DNA of 64,000 nucleotides, taken from contig CADCXA010000027.1 of assembly GCA_902806565.1 (NCBI GenBank), positions 2,418,001 to 2,482,000 of the forward strand, given 5' to 3'. Position numbers and translations under genes: made by a program. Below are positions 11,191 through 21,396 of the stretch, in pieces (the stretch's first letter is position 1; the number at the start of each line of letters is the position of its first letter). The notes under the pieces were generated by a model. That model was given only the letters and a program-made list of their open reading frames with translations, did not search any database and was not told the DNA's origin. Source of the stretch: Hypoxylon rubiginosum (Eukaryota > Ascomycota > Sordariomycetes > Xylariales > Hypoxylaceae).

Positions 11191-11372
11191 CATACCTCCC
11201 AAGTAGACCTACCAAAGCATATATACCAAGGCATATCTACCAAAACATATCTACCAAGTAATAGGAAAAGGGGTTCAACTACGTGAGATTATGTAATCAG
11301 CAAACAAATTGGTGCGCATATGCTTTCAAGCTCAAGCCACAAACCCAGCCACATTGAATCCTACTCTTCTAC

Positions 11373-12524
11373 CTAACCCATCAGTTGTTCTATATCATGG
11401 CTCTCCAACTCGTAAGACGCGAGCATAAAAGGGCCAGCACCCCTATGATCATTCTCAACGACGGGTATAGAGATATAATACTCGTAGGTTCCATTGCTGC
11501 CCAACGATCCCACTTCGACAGTACCCTCCCAGTTCAGGGTTCCATCGTCATTTTCCTTAACAGAACGCTCCGTTAGGCTGCGGTAAGCCTTCTGCGCTGG
11601 TTTGAAGTACTCTTTTCTTTCGAGAAGACCCATATTCATACCCTTCAGCCACCCGAAGGTGAACATGGCCGAGGCGCTACTTTCGATGTAATTGCCTGGT
11701 GCGCCGGGGTATGGCTCGCTCATGACGAGCCACCAGCCACCAGACTCGTCATCCTGCGCCCTTTTAAGCCCTTCCGCGAGCGCAGTGAAGTACCCCACAA
11801 GCCGCGCACGGCCCGGATGCGACTGCGGAAATAGGGGGATAACCTCGAGTAGGCTCATGAAATACCAGCCTACTGCTCGGCTCCAGACCAGCGGCGCTGC
11901 GCCTGTGACGGGATCGGCCCACACAGCTTTCAGGCTCTCGTCGTAACCGTGCACGAGCAGATTCGAAGTCTTGTTCCGCGTACGAGAATCAATGTTGTCG
12001 TACTGAAGGGCGATGTCGTCCCAAGCACTGTCGTTCTTCGCATCAAACAAGCTAGTCCACTTTGCTAAAAAGCTGTCGGCCATAAAGATACCGTCGAGCC
12101 ACATCTGATTCGGGTAGTTAGGGGCGCGGTGCCAGAAGCCGCCGGTAGGTGTACGTGGGTGCCGGTCCAGCTGCGCTCGGATCACGTCTGCGGCTCGCCT
12201 ATACTTTGCCTCTCCTGTGCGCTCGTACCACCACAGGATGTTGTTTCCGATGCGATAATCATCGAGAGAGTAGTAATCGTACCTCCAACCACTAATCGTG
12301 CCATTTTCTAGAACGACAACATTATCAATTTGGCCCCGATACCACTCCGCGTATGTCTCGTTCTCTGCAAGAGCATATGCGGCCTCGTATCCTTCGTACA
12401 GTGTGGCCTCCCCATAGCCTCTAGTTTTCGATACGCCATGCTTGATGAAAGAGTCAGCCGTCCATGCTAGGTACGATGTCGAAGCCGCTGCCCCGCTGGC
12501 GAAGACTAGAAACGAGATCTTCAT
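11373..12524 (-). CDS. GH105 unsaturated rhamnogalacturonyl hydrolase-like, secreted
   Basis: Intronless, 383 residues from the Met at 12524. That Met is preferred over one 23 codons upstream because it begins the signal peptide MKISFLVFASGAAAS. The family pattern is clear: SFIKHGVSKTRGYGEATLYEG, DYRIGNNILWWYERTGEAKYR (residues about 90-110), the hallmark GGFWHRAPNYPNQMWLDGIF (about 130-150, containing the Asp used in catalysis in the YteR family), HGYDESLKAVW, PLVWSRAVGWYFMSLLEV and GAGPFMLASYE near the end. GH105 enzymes hydrate and release the unsaturated galacturonyl residue left by pectate/rhamnogalacturonan lyases. The signal peptide and several N-glycosylation sites suggest secretion and pectin breakdown. 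Length matches the family. No other pectinolytic gene lies nearby. Confidence 0.93.
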   Translation of the reverse strand: MKISFLVFASGAAASTSYLAWTADSFIKHGVSKTRGYGEATLYEGYEAAYALAENETYAEWYRGQIDNVVVLENGTISGWRYDYYSLDDYRIGNNILWWYERTGEAKYRRAADVIRAQLDRHPRTPTGGFWHRAPNYPNQMWLDGIFMADSFLAKWTSLFDAKNDSAWDDIALQYDNIDSRTRNKTSNLLVHGYDESLKAVWADPVTGAAPLVWSRAVGWYFMSLLEVIPLFPQSHPGRARLVGYFTALAEGLKRAQDDESGGWWLVMSEPYPGAPGNYIESSASAMFTFGWLKGMNMGLLERKEYFKPAQKAYRSLTERSVKENDDGTLNWEGTVEVGSLGSNGTYEYYISIPVVENDHRGAGPFMLASYELESHDIEQLMG

Positions 12525-14453
12525 GCTGACAAGTCGAAATATCAGGAGCCAAGTGCAACGTCGCTGCGCCAACAGGGAACTGAGAACTCTCACACTTTAT
12601 ATTCTCTCGCCAGCTCCCTGCTCTAACACCGGTTGCGATTGCTTCGCGATCTTGCCATCGGAGTATAGGCGACTAATCTGGTACCATACGTAGCTAATTT
12701 CCCCGAGAGGGTAGCATCTGCCAAGTTGTTTAGCCGTTTACCCCAATAATCAACACCCGGTCGCCATTCTTCTCTGCGGAGACAACTAGCATTGCTATGT
12801 CATTTCCTTACATGTTACCGGTGGAAAAATTGTAAGCTCGGCCCACCTCGGGCCTACCACGCGATATTGAGGTCAAGGCATCGCTTCAAGAACTCGAGCA
12901 ACTTGGTCGCGTTACACAATAGCTCTATGTGTTAATATCGAATATTGCCTACCAAGACTCAAAGATTTCCCATCACGTTTGACCGTAGATCCAATGAGAT
13001 TTCTCGCGCATCAGAAACATTATCGACGTCAATCAACCGTAAGAATGAATAATTATGTCCAAGATGCGTTAGCTTCGGCGTTCCCGAACCGCAAGGTTTT
13101 ACCTCCTCAGATGACTTGGTAGAACGAGGAGTCCTTTGCGTAAAATAGGGATATGTGTCTAGAAGATAAAATGAGCGTTGAGCAAGACTAGTATTGCTAA
13201 CTGTAGCAATACGAGTGCTTAGCGGCATACGAACCGGACGTATGCTCCACGGTGCTGACGCCAGGAGGCTACATCGGTTACACCAGATATAGAATCATAC
13301 GTCAGCTTAATCCTAACTGTTCTTCCTCTTAGTCTATTGAGCTCCCAATCTGATAGACAGAACCGCCAACGCTAAGTCGCCCCGCAATATCAAGAGTGGT
13401 GCGGCAAGACTGCAGGCTCCACGCTGATGAGAATCAATCTAGGAAATTTGCCCATGCTTGTCATAGCCGAAGAGCTTGCCAGCATAGTCTACGCTGCCGC
13501 TCAGGGGCGATGGAACACGTTTGAAGGAATCCAGCCAGGTATGTCTGTCTGTACTTGAACGCATTCATTCTACGACCTACTTAAATACCTAGGCACCTAG
13601 GCGGGTAGGTGAGATGTTAAATCCGGTATCAAAATAAGAGATATGTTCGACATAACCTAAGATATGTACCTAAGTAATGGCGAATCTAAGATGCAAGCCA
13701 ATATCAATATGATTGCCTCCCAATATAAAAAAGACGTATAATCTATAGGGTATATCAAGCCATATCTCATCATCTTCATGGTACTCATCCATCTTTAACC
13801 CCTTATCCTTATCCCAATGTGTAGCCGGCTATGCACCGTTCTATCCCTACCATCACTCTGTCCAGAACTCCGCATTCCTCTTAACGACCAAAGAAGTTCA
13901 TAACACATATTAAAGAACTCTAGAATCTCTCCAACTCAATAAATCAGATACGCTTTCAATAGCAGCCCTCATGATCTTAGATTCCTGCATGGATAAATCC
14001 GTATCGACGCTCCACTATACCTAGGTAGCTACGGCAGCCATGCCTAGGTAATAACCATGTTAAGGGCCCCCTTTAAGCCTCTGGGGCTCTCGCAGAGCGA
14101 GGAGACTTGCAGTTGCTGTGACGAGTAACTCCGTCGCGAGATGCACCGCCACGATTGGGATGTATGAGGAGGATAAATCTCGCATAGGTGTTCCGCCCGT
14201 AAGCAAGCTTCGTTTCTCGGTGCCGGAGGGTGTGGTTGGGTAAGACAAAACTGTTCTCTAGCCGGTCGGAAGCCAACGTTTCCAATGACAAATGACTTCC
14301 CGTCAGCCCAAAAACAAAGCTGGAGCGCCGTTTCGTAAAGAAATAATTTCGGGTATTCGGGTATCCACTCGGAGATGAGGCTTCGGCCGTTTTCTCCCTA
14401 GGCGGCGATCCCTACCCCCGGCACGGACTTAAGCTAGGTATATCGGACTTCAC
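12525..14453. other. 1.9-kb intergenic region, no gene supported
   Basis: Short frames on both strands (e.g. minus 12959-13228) lack motifs or codon pattern. CCTAGGTA-type motifs occur at about 13590, 14021 and 14042. Confidence 0.5.
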
Positions 14454-14747
14454 CTAAACCATTCCGTTCGCGTTCGCCATGCGCTCTCTTCGCATGAGAA
14501 TAAACCCAGCGAAAAAGAATATTACAGCGAGGATGCACACCGAGGGGACGAGCGCGGCAGTATAGGTCGCTCGCTCCTCTGGCGTGGCGTTGTTCCAAGC
14601 TATGGCCCACTGCGGTAAGACAATCGAGCCCGACTGGACCGCCCAAGCTATGACGAAGATGGCGAACAAAGCGATCGTGAAGAGCGTCTGTAAGAACCCG
14701 TAGAGGGACTGCTGGAAGGACGAAGCCTGGTTTCTAGGGTTTGCCAT
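14454..14747 (-). CDS. Small two-helix membrane protein
   Basis: 97 residues, no intron. Two hydrophobic helices are obvious: LFTIALFAIFVIAWAVQSG (about 20-40) and LVPSVCILAVIFFFAGFILM (about 66-86), followed by a basic tail RRERMANANGMV. The soluble part between them is short. A Q/S-rich N-terminus (MANPRNQASSFQQSLYGFLQ) precedes the first helix. The good hydrophobic periodicity and clean ends argue for a real gene, but the family is not one I can name. Possible roles (ER or mitochondrial small membrane protein) are guesses. Confidence 0.65.
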   Translation of the reverse strand: MANPRNQASSFQQSLYGFLQTLFTIALFAIFVIAWAVQSGSIVLPQWAIAWNNATPEERATYTAALVPSVCILAVIFFFAGFILMRRERMANANGMV

Positions 14748-16472
14748 CTCGTCGACCTCGACTTTCGCGGCGGATAGAGTGACATAGTTCGAGCTGAGAG
14801 AGATATGACGGGACTGAAAAGATTCTCAGCTAGGTGGTGGGGGGGAAACCCGGTAGAAATAGGTAACGAGACGGCGGTAAGGCTGGGCGGGGCGGGGGGA
14901 GTCACCGTAAAGGAAGGCCAAGTACCTTCGTGCGTGTGAGCGTGAGAGTCTCGTGTCATTTCTACCTACTCAATCCATCTCGGCGTAGGCAGCTCCCCGA
15001 GCCCGAAGGCTTGGCTGCGGGCAACGGAACGCCCTGCCCAGCCCTGGCCTTCGCGCGTTTGTACTGTTTCAGACACGCGCTGCGACTTTGATTGGCCAGC
15101 CAGCCCGACCCGAGCTGCTATATTAGTCTGGGGCGCTGCGGTCCTTAGTGCGGCGAAGCAGCTGTCAGATTCTAGTATTCGAACCAACCAGAAAATAATC
15201 CCACCCCCCGACGCCGTCTCCCGTATACTCTTGGCTTTGTATAAGCGGCAGCACGTCATGTAATAAGGCAACCTGGGCAACATACGGCTCAAAGCGAAGA
15301 GTCTTGGCGACTAGGAATGTTAACACATCAACAAATTTACCTAAACACTAATTGACAGACATATTGCGTGTACGTTCTTTAATCCCTTATACTGTACGAC
15401 TCTCCGCAGTTACTAGGTTCTCCACATGAGCTTAAGCCAAGACTTGAATTCGGATGATACTCCCATCCTTCAAGAGCATTACTTATACTGATCACAGTAA
15501 GCCTGATAGACCCATAGTAAGACGAAAGTCTCATTCAAAGAGAAACTCTGATGTCCTAGATTTATCCCAAGATAGGACGGTATTTCTAGGTAGGTAAGTA
15601 CCTAGATACCCACACAACACCTCCTGTAGAATGAGCATTGAAACAGTTATACAGAAGCCCAACTTGGTAAAGCTCAGTTCAAATTTGGTCAAATAGCCCA
15701 TCTCAGTTAACAAGTTGATAGGTAACTGGTAACTAGGTACATATGCGCTATCTCAGTACCTGCATACCATTTCATATCGTCGTTGCTGGGTGACTTGGGC
15801 GGTGACCAGCACCTACCGACGGTCAAGTTAAATAGATCGTTAACAGCGCCTTACCTTAACCTTCCCTTATGTCTCCCGGCGTGCCAAAGTGGCCATTGGC
15901 TCAATGGGTAGAAGCAGAGGGCCAGAAATAACCCACCGGGGTTTTTCGTAGCAGTTGGGTTCGAACCTGAGGCAGGGCGGCAGCGGCCACTGTTCAGGAC
16001 AAATGCCCAGGTTCGAACCTAGTCTGTGAGCTTTTTTGCTACTTTTATCTAAGTCCTTTTTTTGTTTTGTTTTATTTATTTATTTATCGCAGGTATCTAG
16101 TTGCATGCCTCCTCTCTGTCAAGAAACTCAGGACTAGATGGGCTTTATGATAGCTACCTGCTATTCAGCCACCTCTCCCTAGTTAAACATGTTAAACAGA
16201 ATAGACAATAGTTACAGCGGGAGGTATGCTTCAGTGATGCGTCACAAGCTAGGAGCAAACTAATTTGCATAGATCTAGTTGGGAGTAGTAGATACTTGTT
16301 TGCTATAACGAATTAGTGCAAGCCGTAAGCTGATAACAACGTGTTTCCAAGAAATTGAAAACTTTGTTATGTTGGTAGCTTGACGCATGTAATATAAGAA
16401 TCCCTCTATGCTCATCTTTTTGTGCTCTATTTTATCTCGGTGTAGCTAAGAGAAGATTCAATACACCTTACA
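14748..16472. other. 1.7-kb intergenic region with tRNA-like element
   Basis: No protein gene. It contains a G-rich promoter-like stretch near 14840-14900, a TAGGTAGGTAAGTACCTAG motif near 15580 and the tRNA-like element at 15888. The last 80 nt hold a TATAAG (about 16393) ahead of the next ORF. Confidence 0.5.
15888..16037 (+). repeat. tRNA-like / SINE-like element (pol III A and B boxes)
   Basis: The 11-mer TGGCTCAATGG (15897-15907) fits an A box. GGTTCGAACCT occurs twice (15958-15968 and 16010-16020) and fits the B box; the second copy is inside a perfect 12-bp palindrome. AGTGGCC (15888-15894) pairs with GGCCACT (15985-15991) like an acceptor stem. A T6 terminator-like run ends at 16037, followed by more T-rich sequence. 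I could not fold a proper anticodon or T arm, so it is not annotated as a functional tRNA. Confidence 0.5.
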
Positions 16473-16826
16473 ATGTCGATGTTCAACGTCCTGGCTCACT
16501 TTTCCCATTTACATTGTCCGAGATGCGAACGTCTCCGGAGCCTGACGGTAGATGTTAGCTCACCTCAAGCCTTTCATTTGTCGGTAATGAGAGCTATGGC
16601 TCACCATGTCAACGCCAACCACAGTGAATGTATGCTGGACGAGCTCGCTACAGGGTGGTCGTATACCGTTCGACTATATTGGGATGGGTTTGATACCAAC
16701 TCGTACACTACTGGACTTGACCTCTCTTCTCTGCCTATCCCTGATCTGAGCGCGAATTTCTTTTTGGTTCAATGCCGTGGGTTTAGGGATCACATCCGGC
16801 TCATTTATCAACAAAACTCTAGGTGA
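16473..16826 (+). CDS. Small protein with C2H2-like Cys/His cluster
   Basis: 117 residues, no intron. It contains HCPRC (residues 14-18) and HHVNANH (about 44-50); two Cys and several His at this spacing could bind zinc, but the spacing does not match a classical C2H2 finger. The rest (WSYTVRLYWDGFDTNSYTTG, FFLVQCRGFRDHIRLIYQQN) has no recognised family. A TATAAG lies 80 nt upstream and the leader is typical for a fungal gene, which supports it. It could still be a chance ORF. Confidence 0.5.
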   Translation: MSMFNVLAHFSHLHCPRCERLRSLTVDVSSPQAFHLSVMRAMAHHVNANHSECMLDELATGWSYTVRLYWDGFDTNSYTTGLDLSSLPIPDLSANFFLVQCRGFRDHIRLIYQQNSR

Positions 16827-17549
16827 ACGAGTAGCTCAAGTTCCTATTAGCTTTCGAGTTTATCTCGCCATCTTAGTCGCCGATTTCTCAATCCCGGTTC
16901 GTCAATATTACCCTTTATGTCAGTAGCATCACTCAATATTCATGCAGTTTTAAAGCCTTCATCTCCTGCGCAGTCACCCAGAGCGGTAATGAAGTTATCT
17001 ACCTCATAACTTCGAGATGAGACTACAAACGTACATAGCTATCGTGGCAGGTTCGGATCCTAATTTGGGGTGAGGAGGTGAAATTCAATACAACGACATC
17101 GTGTTTCAGAAATGCACATATGTGCCTTCTTAAGAGGCTCCTTCCTAATGGTGGCAAAGCTTTCCAATTTGCTGAACAAGATGTGAATTTATCCGCGCAT
17201 ATTACCAAACCAATCCTCAGGGAGTTTGTATGTGAATGATAGAAGTCCCCTGTTCCGATTGCTGGCCCGAGAAGTGTCTAGACTGATAACCATCGTATGA
17301 TGTCCCATTACCACGGCAACCTGCTATACTTCTCTCGCAGGAGGGTATTCACGCGTTCAGCGTACCGTCCTAAGAGTCCCAGTAGAAGCGCTACTACAGC
17401 GAATAATTTTGCATTATTACACACAGGATCCTCAAATATGTTAAAAGTTTTAGATAACTGTAGTGTTCGAAGTTAGCACCGACCACTGTATGAATGTTTC
17501 GAGCCGTCTTTGGGAATCAAAATCCAACCGACTGTAACCAAAGCATTCT
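16827..17549. other. Intergenic, no gene seen
   Basis: Only short frames. The minus frame 17023-17208 has no supporting motif. Confidence 0.5.
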
Positions 17550-18539
17550 TCAGGCATACCAGAAGAAGAAAAATAAATAAATAAGAAGTGTAGTACTCAC
17601 TATGTTAATGCAAAGGTACGCAACTCCAAACCTCGTAGTTGTCGAGTTGTTAAAACGAAGCCCATGCCAGAGGGAGAGACTCGCGGAAAAGAGGAAAATA
17701 AATATCCAGTAGAGTTGTATAGGTTTCCCCACTAGCCAGGATTCTCGGGAATCGTACCAGTCTTCTGCTGAAAGTGCCCAGACGGCGTTAAAGAAATAGG
17801 CCAAACCCCAAAGCCTGGTGGTATGCTGGAAGTCGGTCGTGCGTCGGGAGTAGCAGATCATAGCCAAGCCGAGTACGACAAATCGGATGGGTAAGTTGGA
17901 CCATTTAGCGTGGCTCCCCAATATATAACTAAAGTATTTCCTGCTGACAAAAGCATGAATGCCTAGGACAGCTATTCCGTAAGACCAGATGAAGGTGGAT
18001 TTAACCCATATCGCCACGACGCCGTATATCAATGCAAGTACTGGCAATACCTCACCCCATCGGCATCTGATCACGTTACCAGATCGATACCGACGGCTAC
18101 CCAGCTGAATAGCGGCGAGGGCGGAGACAAGGGCGCCGAGGGTGTGGATGGCTTCATTGAGATACCGCTCTTGGGGTTTCGCTAGTGAGCGTCGATGTCC
18201 CCAAATGTGCACCATGGCAGCAATGCCGAGAGTCACCACTAAGCGCAAGGCAATAGGGATAGCGAGGATCCACTGCCGGATTATTGGAGGGAGATAATCA
18301 GATACGAAAATGAGAACCGCAGCAGCGAAGTATAAAGCTGCTAGTCTGTATGCGTACTTGGAGAATTCCTGCCAATCGAAACTATGATCTTGTTTAACCA
18401 CTCGTATGGTGGCGACAAGATCTGAGGCGAGGCTGGGGTCGACGAGTTTGGCCGTTGACCATTGCTGGAGTACGGACTGGACCGTCTCGGCTTGCGAAGC
18501 TGTAAGCGCTACGGCTTGTTGGTTATTTTCGGAGGCCAT
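17550..18539 (-). CDS. Multi-pass membrane protein, bacterial DUF2157-like layout
   Basis: 329 residues in one exon. A soluble N-terminus of about 70 residues (ALTASQAETVQSVLQQWSTA, then VDPSLASDLVATIRVV) is followed by about eight or nine hydrophobic helices, from LAALYFAAAVLIFVSDYLP to the C-terminal TLLIYLFFFFWYA. A soluble helical head followed by many short-loop helices resembles the prokaryotic DUF2157 layout, but I see no decisive motif, so the family is tentative. Close to the end, GTGAGT at the codons for V-S is a good 5' splice site; use of it with the AG 50 nt downstream would replace the hydrophobic tail by NALVTVGWILIPKDGSKHSY and a few more residues. The promoter is shared with the divergent nucleotidase gene at 19340. 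Confidence 0.75.
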   Translation of the reverse strand: MASENNQQAVALTASQAETVQSVLQQWSTAKLVDPSLASDLVATIRVVKQDHSFDWQEFSKYAYRLAALYFAAAVLIFVSDYLPPIIRQWILAIPIALRLVVTLGIAAMVHIWGHRRSLAKPQERYLNEAIHTLGALVSALAAIQLGSRRYRSGNVIRCRWGEVLPVLALIYGVVAIWVKSTFIWSYGIAVLGIHAFVSRKYFSYILGSHAKWSNLPIRFVVLGLAMICYSRRTTDFQHTTRLWGLAYFFNAVWALSAEDWYDSRESWLVGKPIQLYWIFIFLFSASLSLWHGLRFNNSTTTRFGVAYLCINIVSTTLLIYLFFFFWYA

Positions 18540-19339
18540 GATGGTTGGGGGGTTTGGAGGAGAAGAGAGATAACTGCGAGTGTCTACTAACTCTCACCTC
18601 TCCATACGTACGAGGTAAGGTGATATTTTATATCCAAATATCCAACAACCCAGCTGTCCAACTTCTGACCGCCAAGGGCATCCTTCAGCCCAGCGCCCAG
18701 TAAGAATCATTTACCTACATCATCGCGCGTTTATCAGTTCATGAAGATGTTACACGAGCCGGGTCTCGACGTAACTATTTGCATGATAATTAATGAGCCT
18801 TGGTCTTTGAATGGACTCGCATCGCGAAGTCCTACATTAGGGGGTAACGTTGTCAAAAAGCAGGAGTAATAAACCGGCTGCGGTGCAGTTTAGTGTAGTA
18901 TTGCATATCAGCCTCCTACGTACGCTACCGTGATATCTAACCTGGTAAGCACCTGCAGTTATTGGATAAGAATATAATTATACCTACATATGTACCTGAT
19001 GATGCAGCTAAAAGGAGATGCGGCTACCCGGAATTAAAAGTGCACCTATCTCGACTGCCGCGAACCACAAAATATTCGTTTAGGAGGTAAGGACCATGCG
19101 CCATGCATGAGGTAAATTTTGGTACGGATAGGGTGGACCGAAGGTGGACCTGACACCTGACGAAGAACTCGTTGAGACTTTTGAGACGTGTGAGATGCAT
19201 GCACCATTTAATTCTTGTCCCTACACAATCCTCATCAATCCTCATCAATCCTCATCAATCCTCATCAATCATTGCTACAAGCCATATTGCAGTTCATTGA
19301 CACGAGAATCTCCTTTCCCAGAAGAAGTACAACTTCGAA
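18540..19339. other. Divergent promoter region with 10-bp tandem repeat
   Basis: 800 bp between the membrane-protein gene (minus) and the nucleotidase gene (plus). No gene seen. It ends with four copies of CTCATCAATC. Confidence 0.6.
19231..19270 (+). repeat. 10-bp tandem repeat, 4 copies, in 5' leader
   Basis: CTCATCAATC is repeated exactly four times, ending 69 nt before the start codon at 19340, probably within the transcribed leader. Confidence 0.9.
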
Positions 19340-20431
19340 ATGGATAGCCCCTATTCCCAAGAGTTGCGAGTCGCCATCGGTGCAATTCAATCGGCAGCCA
19401 AGTTGAGCCAGGCCGTCATCTCGGTCGACGACAAAGGTGTCATAGAGAAAGACGACCTGAGCCCCGTCACCGTAGCTGATTTCGCCATCCAAGCCCTACT
19501 TACTGCCACCATCCACCATGCTTTTCCTGATGACAAGTTCGTCGGGGAGGAGTCGGCCGCTGAACTGAGGAATAATCCTCTTCTCTTAGACCGCGTGTGG
19601 AAATTACTCCAGCGACTCCGACAGGATGAGGAACAGTCACTCTGCAAATTACCCGAGTCACCCGACCAGATGTGCGAGATGATAGACTGGTGCGGCTTTG
19701 GGGAACCTGGGGGACCGAATGCTGGAAGGGTCTGGGTGTTCGATCCCATCGACGGTACCAAAACCTTTGTTCAACTCATGGCGTACGCCATCAACGTTGC
19801 TCTTCTCGAAGGAAGCAAGCAAGTCCTCAGCATCGTGGGTTGTCCGACGCTTTCTGTAGATGCGAAGTCTCCCGTCACGAACACCTCGCTGGATCCGACG
19901 GGACGAGGTTGCATCGTGTTCGCTGCCAAAGGGCACGGCACGTACGTTTGCCACTTGGCTGGATCATCTTCTCATGACGTACAGGCTCGCAAAGTCGAAC
20001 CGCACGCCGAAACTACATCGTCACAAGCACTACAGCCGGTCTCCTGCTACAATATGCTGGATTCGGGAGTGGATGATGTACACCAGCTCATTATGGAGAA
20101 CCTCGACATCAAAACTCAGGGGTGTGACCTACTTGCGTGGGTACTTCGATGGGTCACTCTAGGGCTTGGTCTCGCCAATATGACTGTATGGGTGTACAAA
20201 AAGCGGAGTCGGACTGGCAAGGTTTGGGATCATGCTGGTGCTATGCTTCTTTTTGAAGAGGTCGGGGGGAAGATTACTGACATTGATGGAAAGGATATTG
20301 ATCTGGGTGTAGGCAGAACGATGACTGAAAACCACGGATTCGTTGCTGCACCTGCGGCCATGCACGCTACTGTCCTCGAAACAGTCCAGCGTGTACTCCG
20401 AGAGCAAGGAAAGGGACATCTCCTTGGTTAA
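19340..20431 (+). CDS. 3'(2'),5'-bisphosphate nucleotidase (HAL2/MET22 type)
   Basis: Intronless, 363 residues, the usual length for the family. It converts adenosine 3',5'-bisphosphate (PAP), the by-product of sulfate assimilation, to AMP, and the enzyme class is Mg2+-dependent and Li+/Na+-sensitive. The metal-binding motifs of the inositol-monophosphatase superfamily are present: VTVADFAIQALL (around residue 47), FVGEESA (about 70), DPIDGTKTF (about 135-143) and VWDHAGAMLLFEEVGG (about 299-315). GCDLLAWVLRWVTLGLGLAN is the expected segment before the last motif. All acidic ligands are intact. A possible long leader with a 10-bp tandem repeat precedes the ATG. Together with the cystathionine beta-synthase at 52.5 kb it serves sulfur metabolism, but the two genes are too far apart to be a cluster. 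Confidence 0.94.
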   Translation: MDSPYSQELRVAIGAIQSAAKLSQAVISVDDKGVIEKDDLSPVTVADFAIQALLTATIHHAFPDDKFVGEESAAELRNNPLLLDRVWKLLQRLRQDEEQSLCKLPESPDQMCEMIDWCGFGEPGGPNAGRVWVFDPIDGTKTFVQLMAYAINVALLEGSKQVLSIVGCPTLSVDAKSPVTNTSLDPTGRGCIVFAAKGHGTYVCHLAGSSSHDVQARKVEPHAETTSSQALQPVSCYNMLDSGVDDVHQLIMENLDIKTQGCDLLAWVLRWVTLGLGLANMTVWVYKKRSRTGKVWDHAGAMLLFEEVGGKITDIDGKDIDLGVGRTMTENHGFVAAPAAMHATVLETVQRVLREQGKGHLLG

Positions 20432-20754
20432 GCTACTTGACTGAGGTAACCAGCGGTTTGCCCTACCTTAATGGTTAGAAGACCATACTCCCGACCAGAG
20501 ACCGAATATCCCACGCCACCGACCGAGGAAGCTTTACGCGTCGATTCATCGTCTCTTAAGCTTCCACTACTTGTAAATCATAACTCAATAAGTCGTTTTA
20601 CGGCCAGAAGCAGTGCCCATTTTCCCTTCAAAAGCCATTCCTCCCTTCGAGTGCCCTCTTCTCTTGCTTCCTTCCTTCATACCTCCCTTTTACTTCTCGA
20701 GACAATCCAGGAAATCGACAGAAAACTTCACATTCACCAACACGCGATTTCAAA
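20432..20754. other. Short intergenic region, pyrimidine-rich
   Basis: A CT-rich leader (20640-20700) precedes the gene at 20755. An open frame starting at 20471 overlaps the next gene out of frame and is not supported. Confidence 0.5.
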
Positions 20755-21396
20755 ATGTCTCAATACGATATTTGCGAGGATTGTCGGGGCTCCCAGTATC
20801 GTACCACCCCTAGCCACCCACAATTAGACGGGAAAGGGGAGTATGTCATTCGGAGCCCAACCGCCGAATCCTCTCCTGAGTTTCGGGTCCCATCGCCATC
20901 ATACTGGGACAGCATGCGAGAAGAGCCGACTCGCTATGCATCGCCGCTCGAGAGATCAGGGGAGGCCTCCTTGCTCACCAGGCCTGGCCAGTCGGTAGAG
21001 TTCGGGTCTGTATCGCCGACCCCTGTCAGACTTTGGCCGGCGTCAGAAGCTCCCAGCGGGGCTCCACGCCGTCCCGCCTGGGCTAGAGAGCAGGCCGCGG
21101 CGCCTCCTCAGCTCCCCTCGCTACGCGAGGTTCTCCGGTCGCTCGAGTCCGACGAGCTCGAGCAGTCATCTCCTGCGGAGGTTGTAGAAGAAGGGATACA
21201 CTACAGCACCTTCTACAACCCGCCCGAGATGACGGTGCTGAATGGCGGCTTTACGCCGCCACCCGAGATGGCGCTCCTGAACAGCGCCTTTACGCCGCCG
21301 GTGGACTCGGCACAGTCTGCGCCGCCGACTCGTGGCAACGTCCTGAGCATCGGCTACCTCGTGAACGAGCCGACAGGCCGCGACCCGATACAGTGA
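20755..21396 (+). CDS. Disordered Pro/Ser/Glu-rich protein
   Basis: 213 residues in one exon, not recognised. The N-terminus has a CEDCRGSQY segment; the rest is rich in Pro, Ser, Glu and Ala and is probably disordered. A short internal repeat occurs near residues 153-182: NPPEMTVLNGGFTPP followed by PEMALLNSAFTPP. GC and codon bias rise through this region, as in true fungal coding sequence, and a CT-rich leader precedes the ATG. No domain or function can be inferred. Confidence 0.65.
   Translation: MSQYDICEDCRGSQYRTTPSHPQLDGKGEYVIRSPTAESSPEFRVPSPSYWDSMREEPTRYASPLERSGEASLLTRPGQSVEFGSVSPTPVRLWPASEAPSGAPRRPAWAREQAAAPPQLPSLREVLRSLESDELEQSSPAEVVEEGIHYSTFYNPPEMTVLNGGFTPPPEMALLNSAFTPPVDSAQSAPPTRGNVLSIGYLVNEPTGRDPIQ

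Noticed and set aside
12959..13228. 89-aa minus frame
   Set aside because: No motif, no hydrophobic pattern, and it sits in a long gene-free region.
14060..14291. Two overlapping minus frames in a region upstream of the small membrane gene
   Set aside because: Composition and frame changes suggest chance; no family feature.
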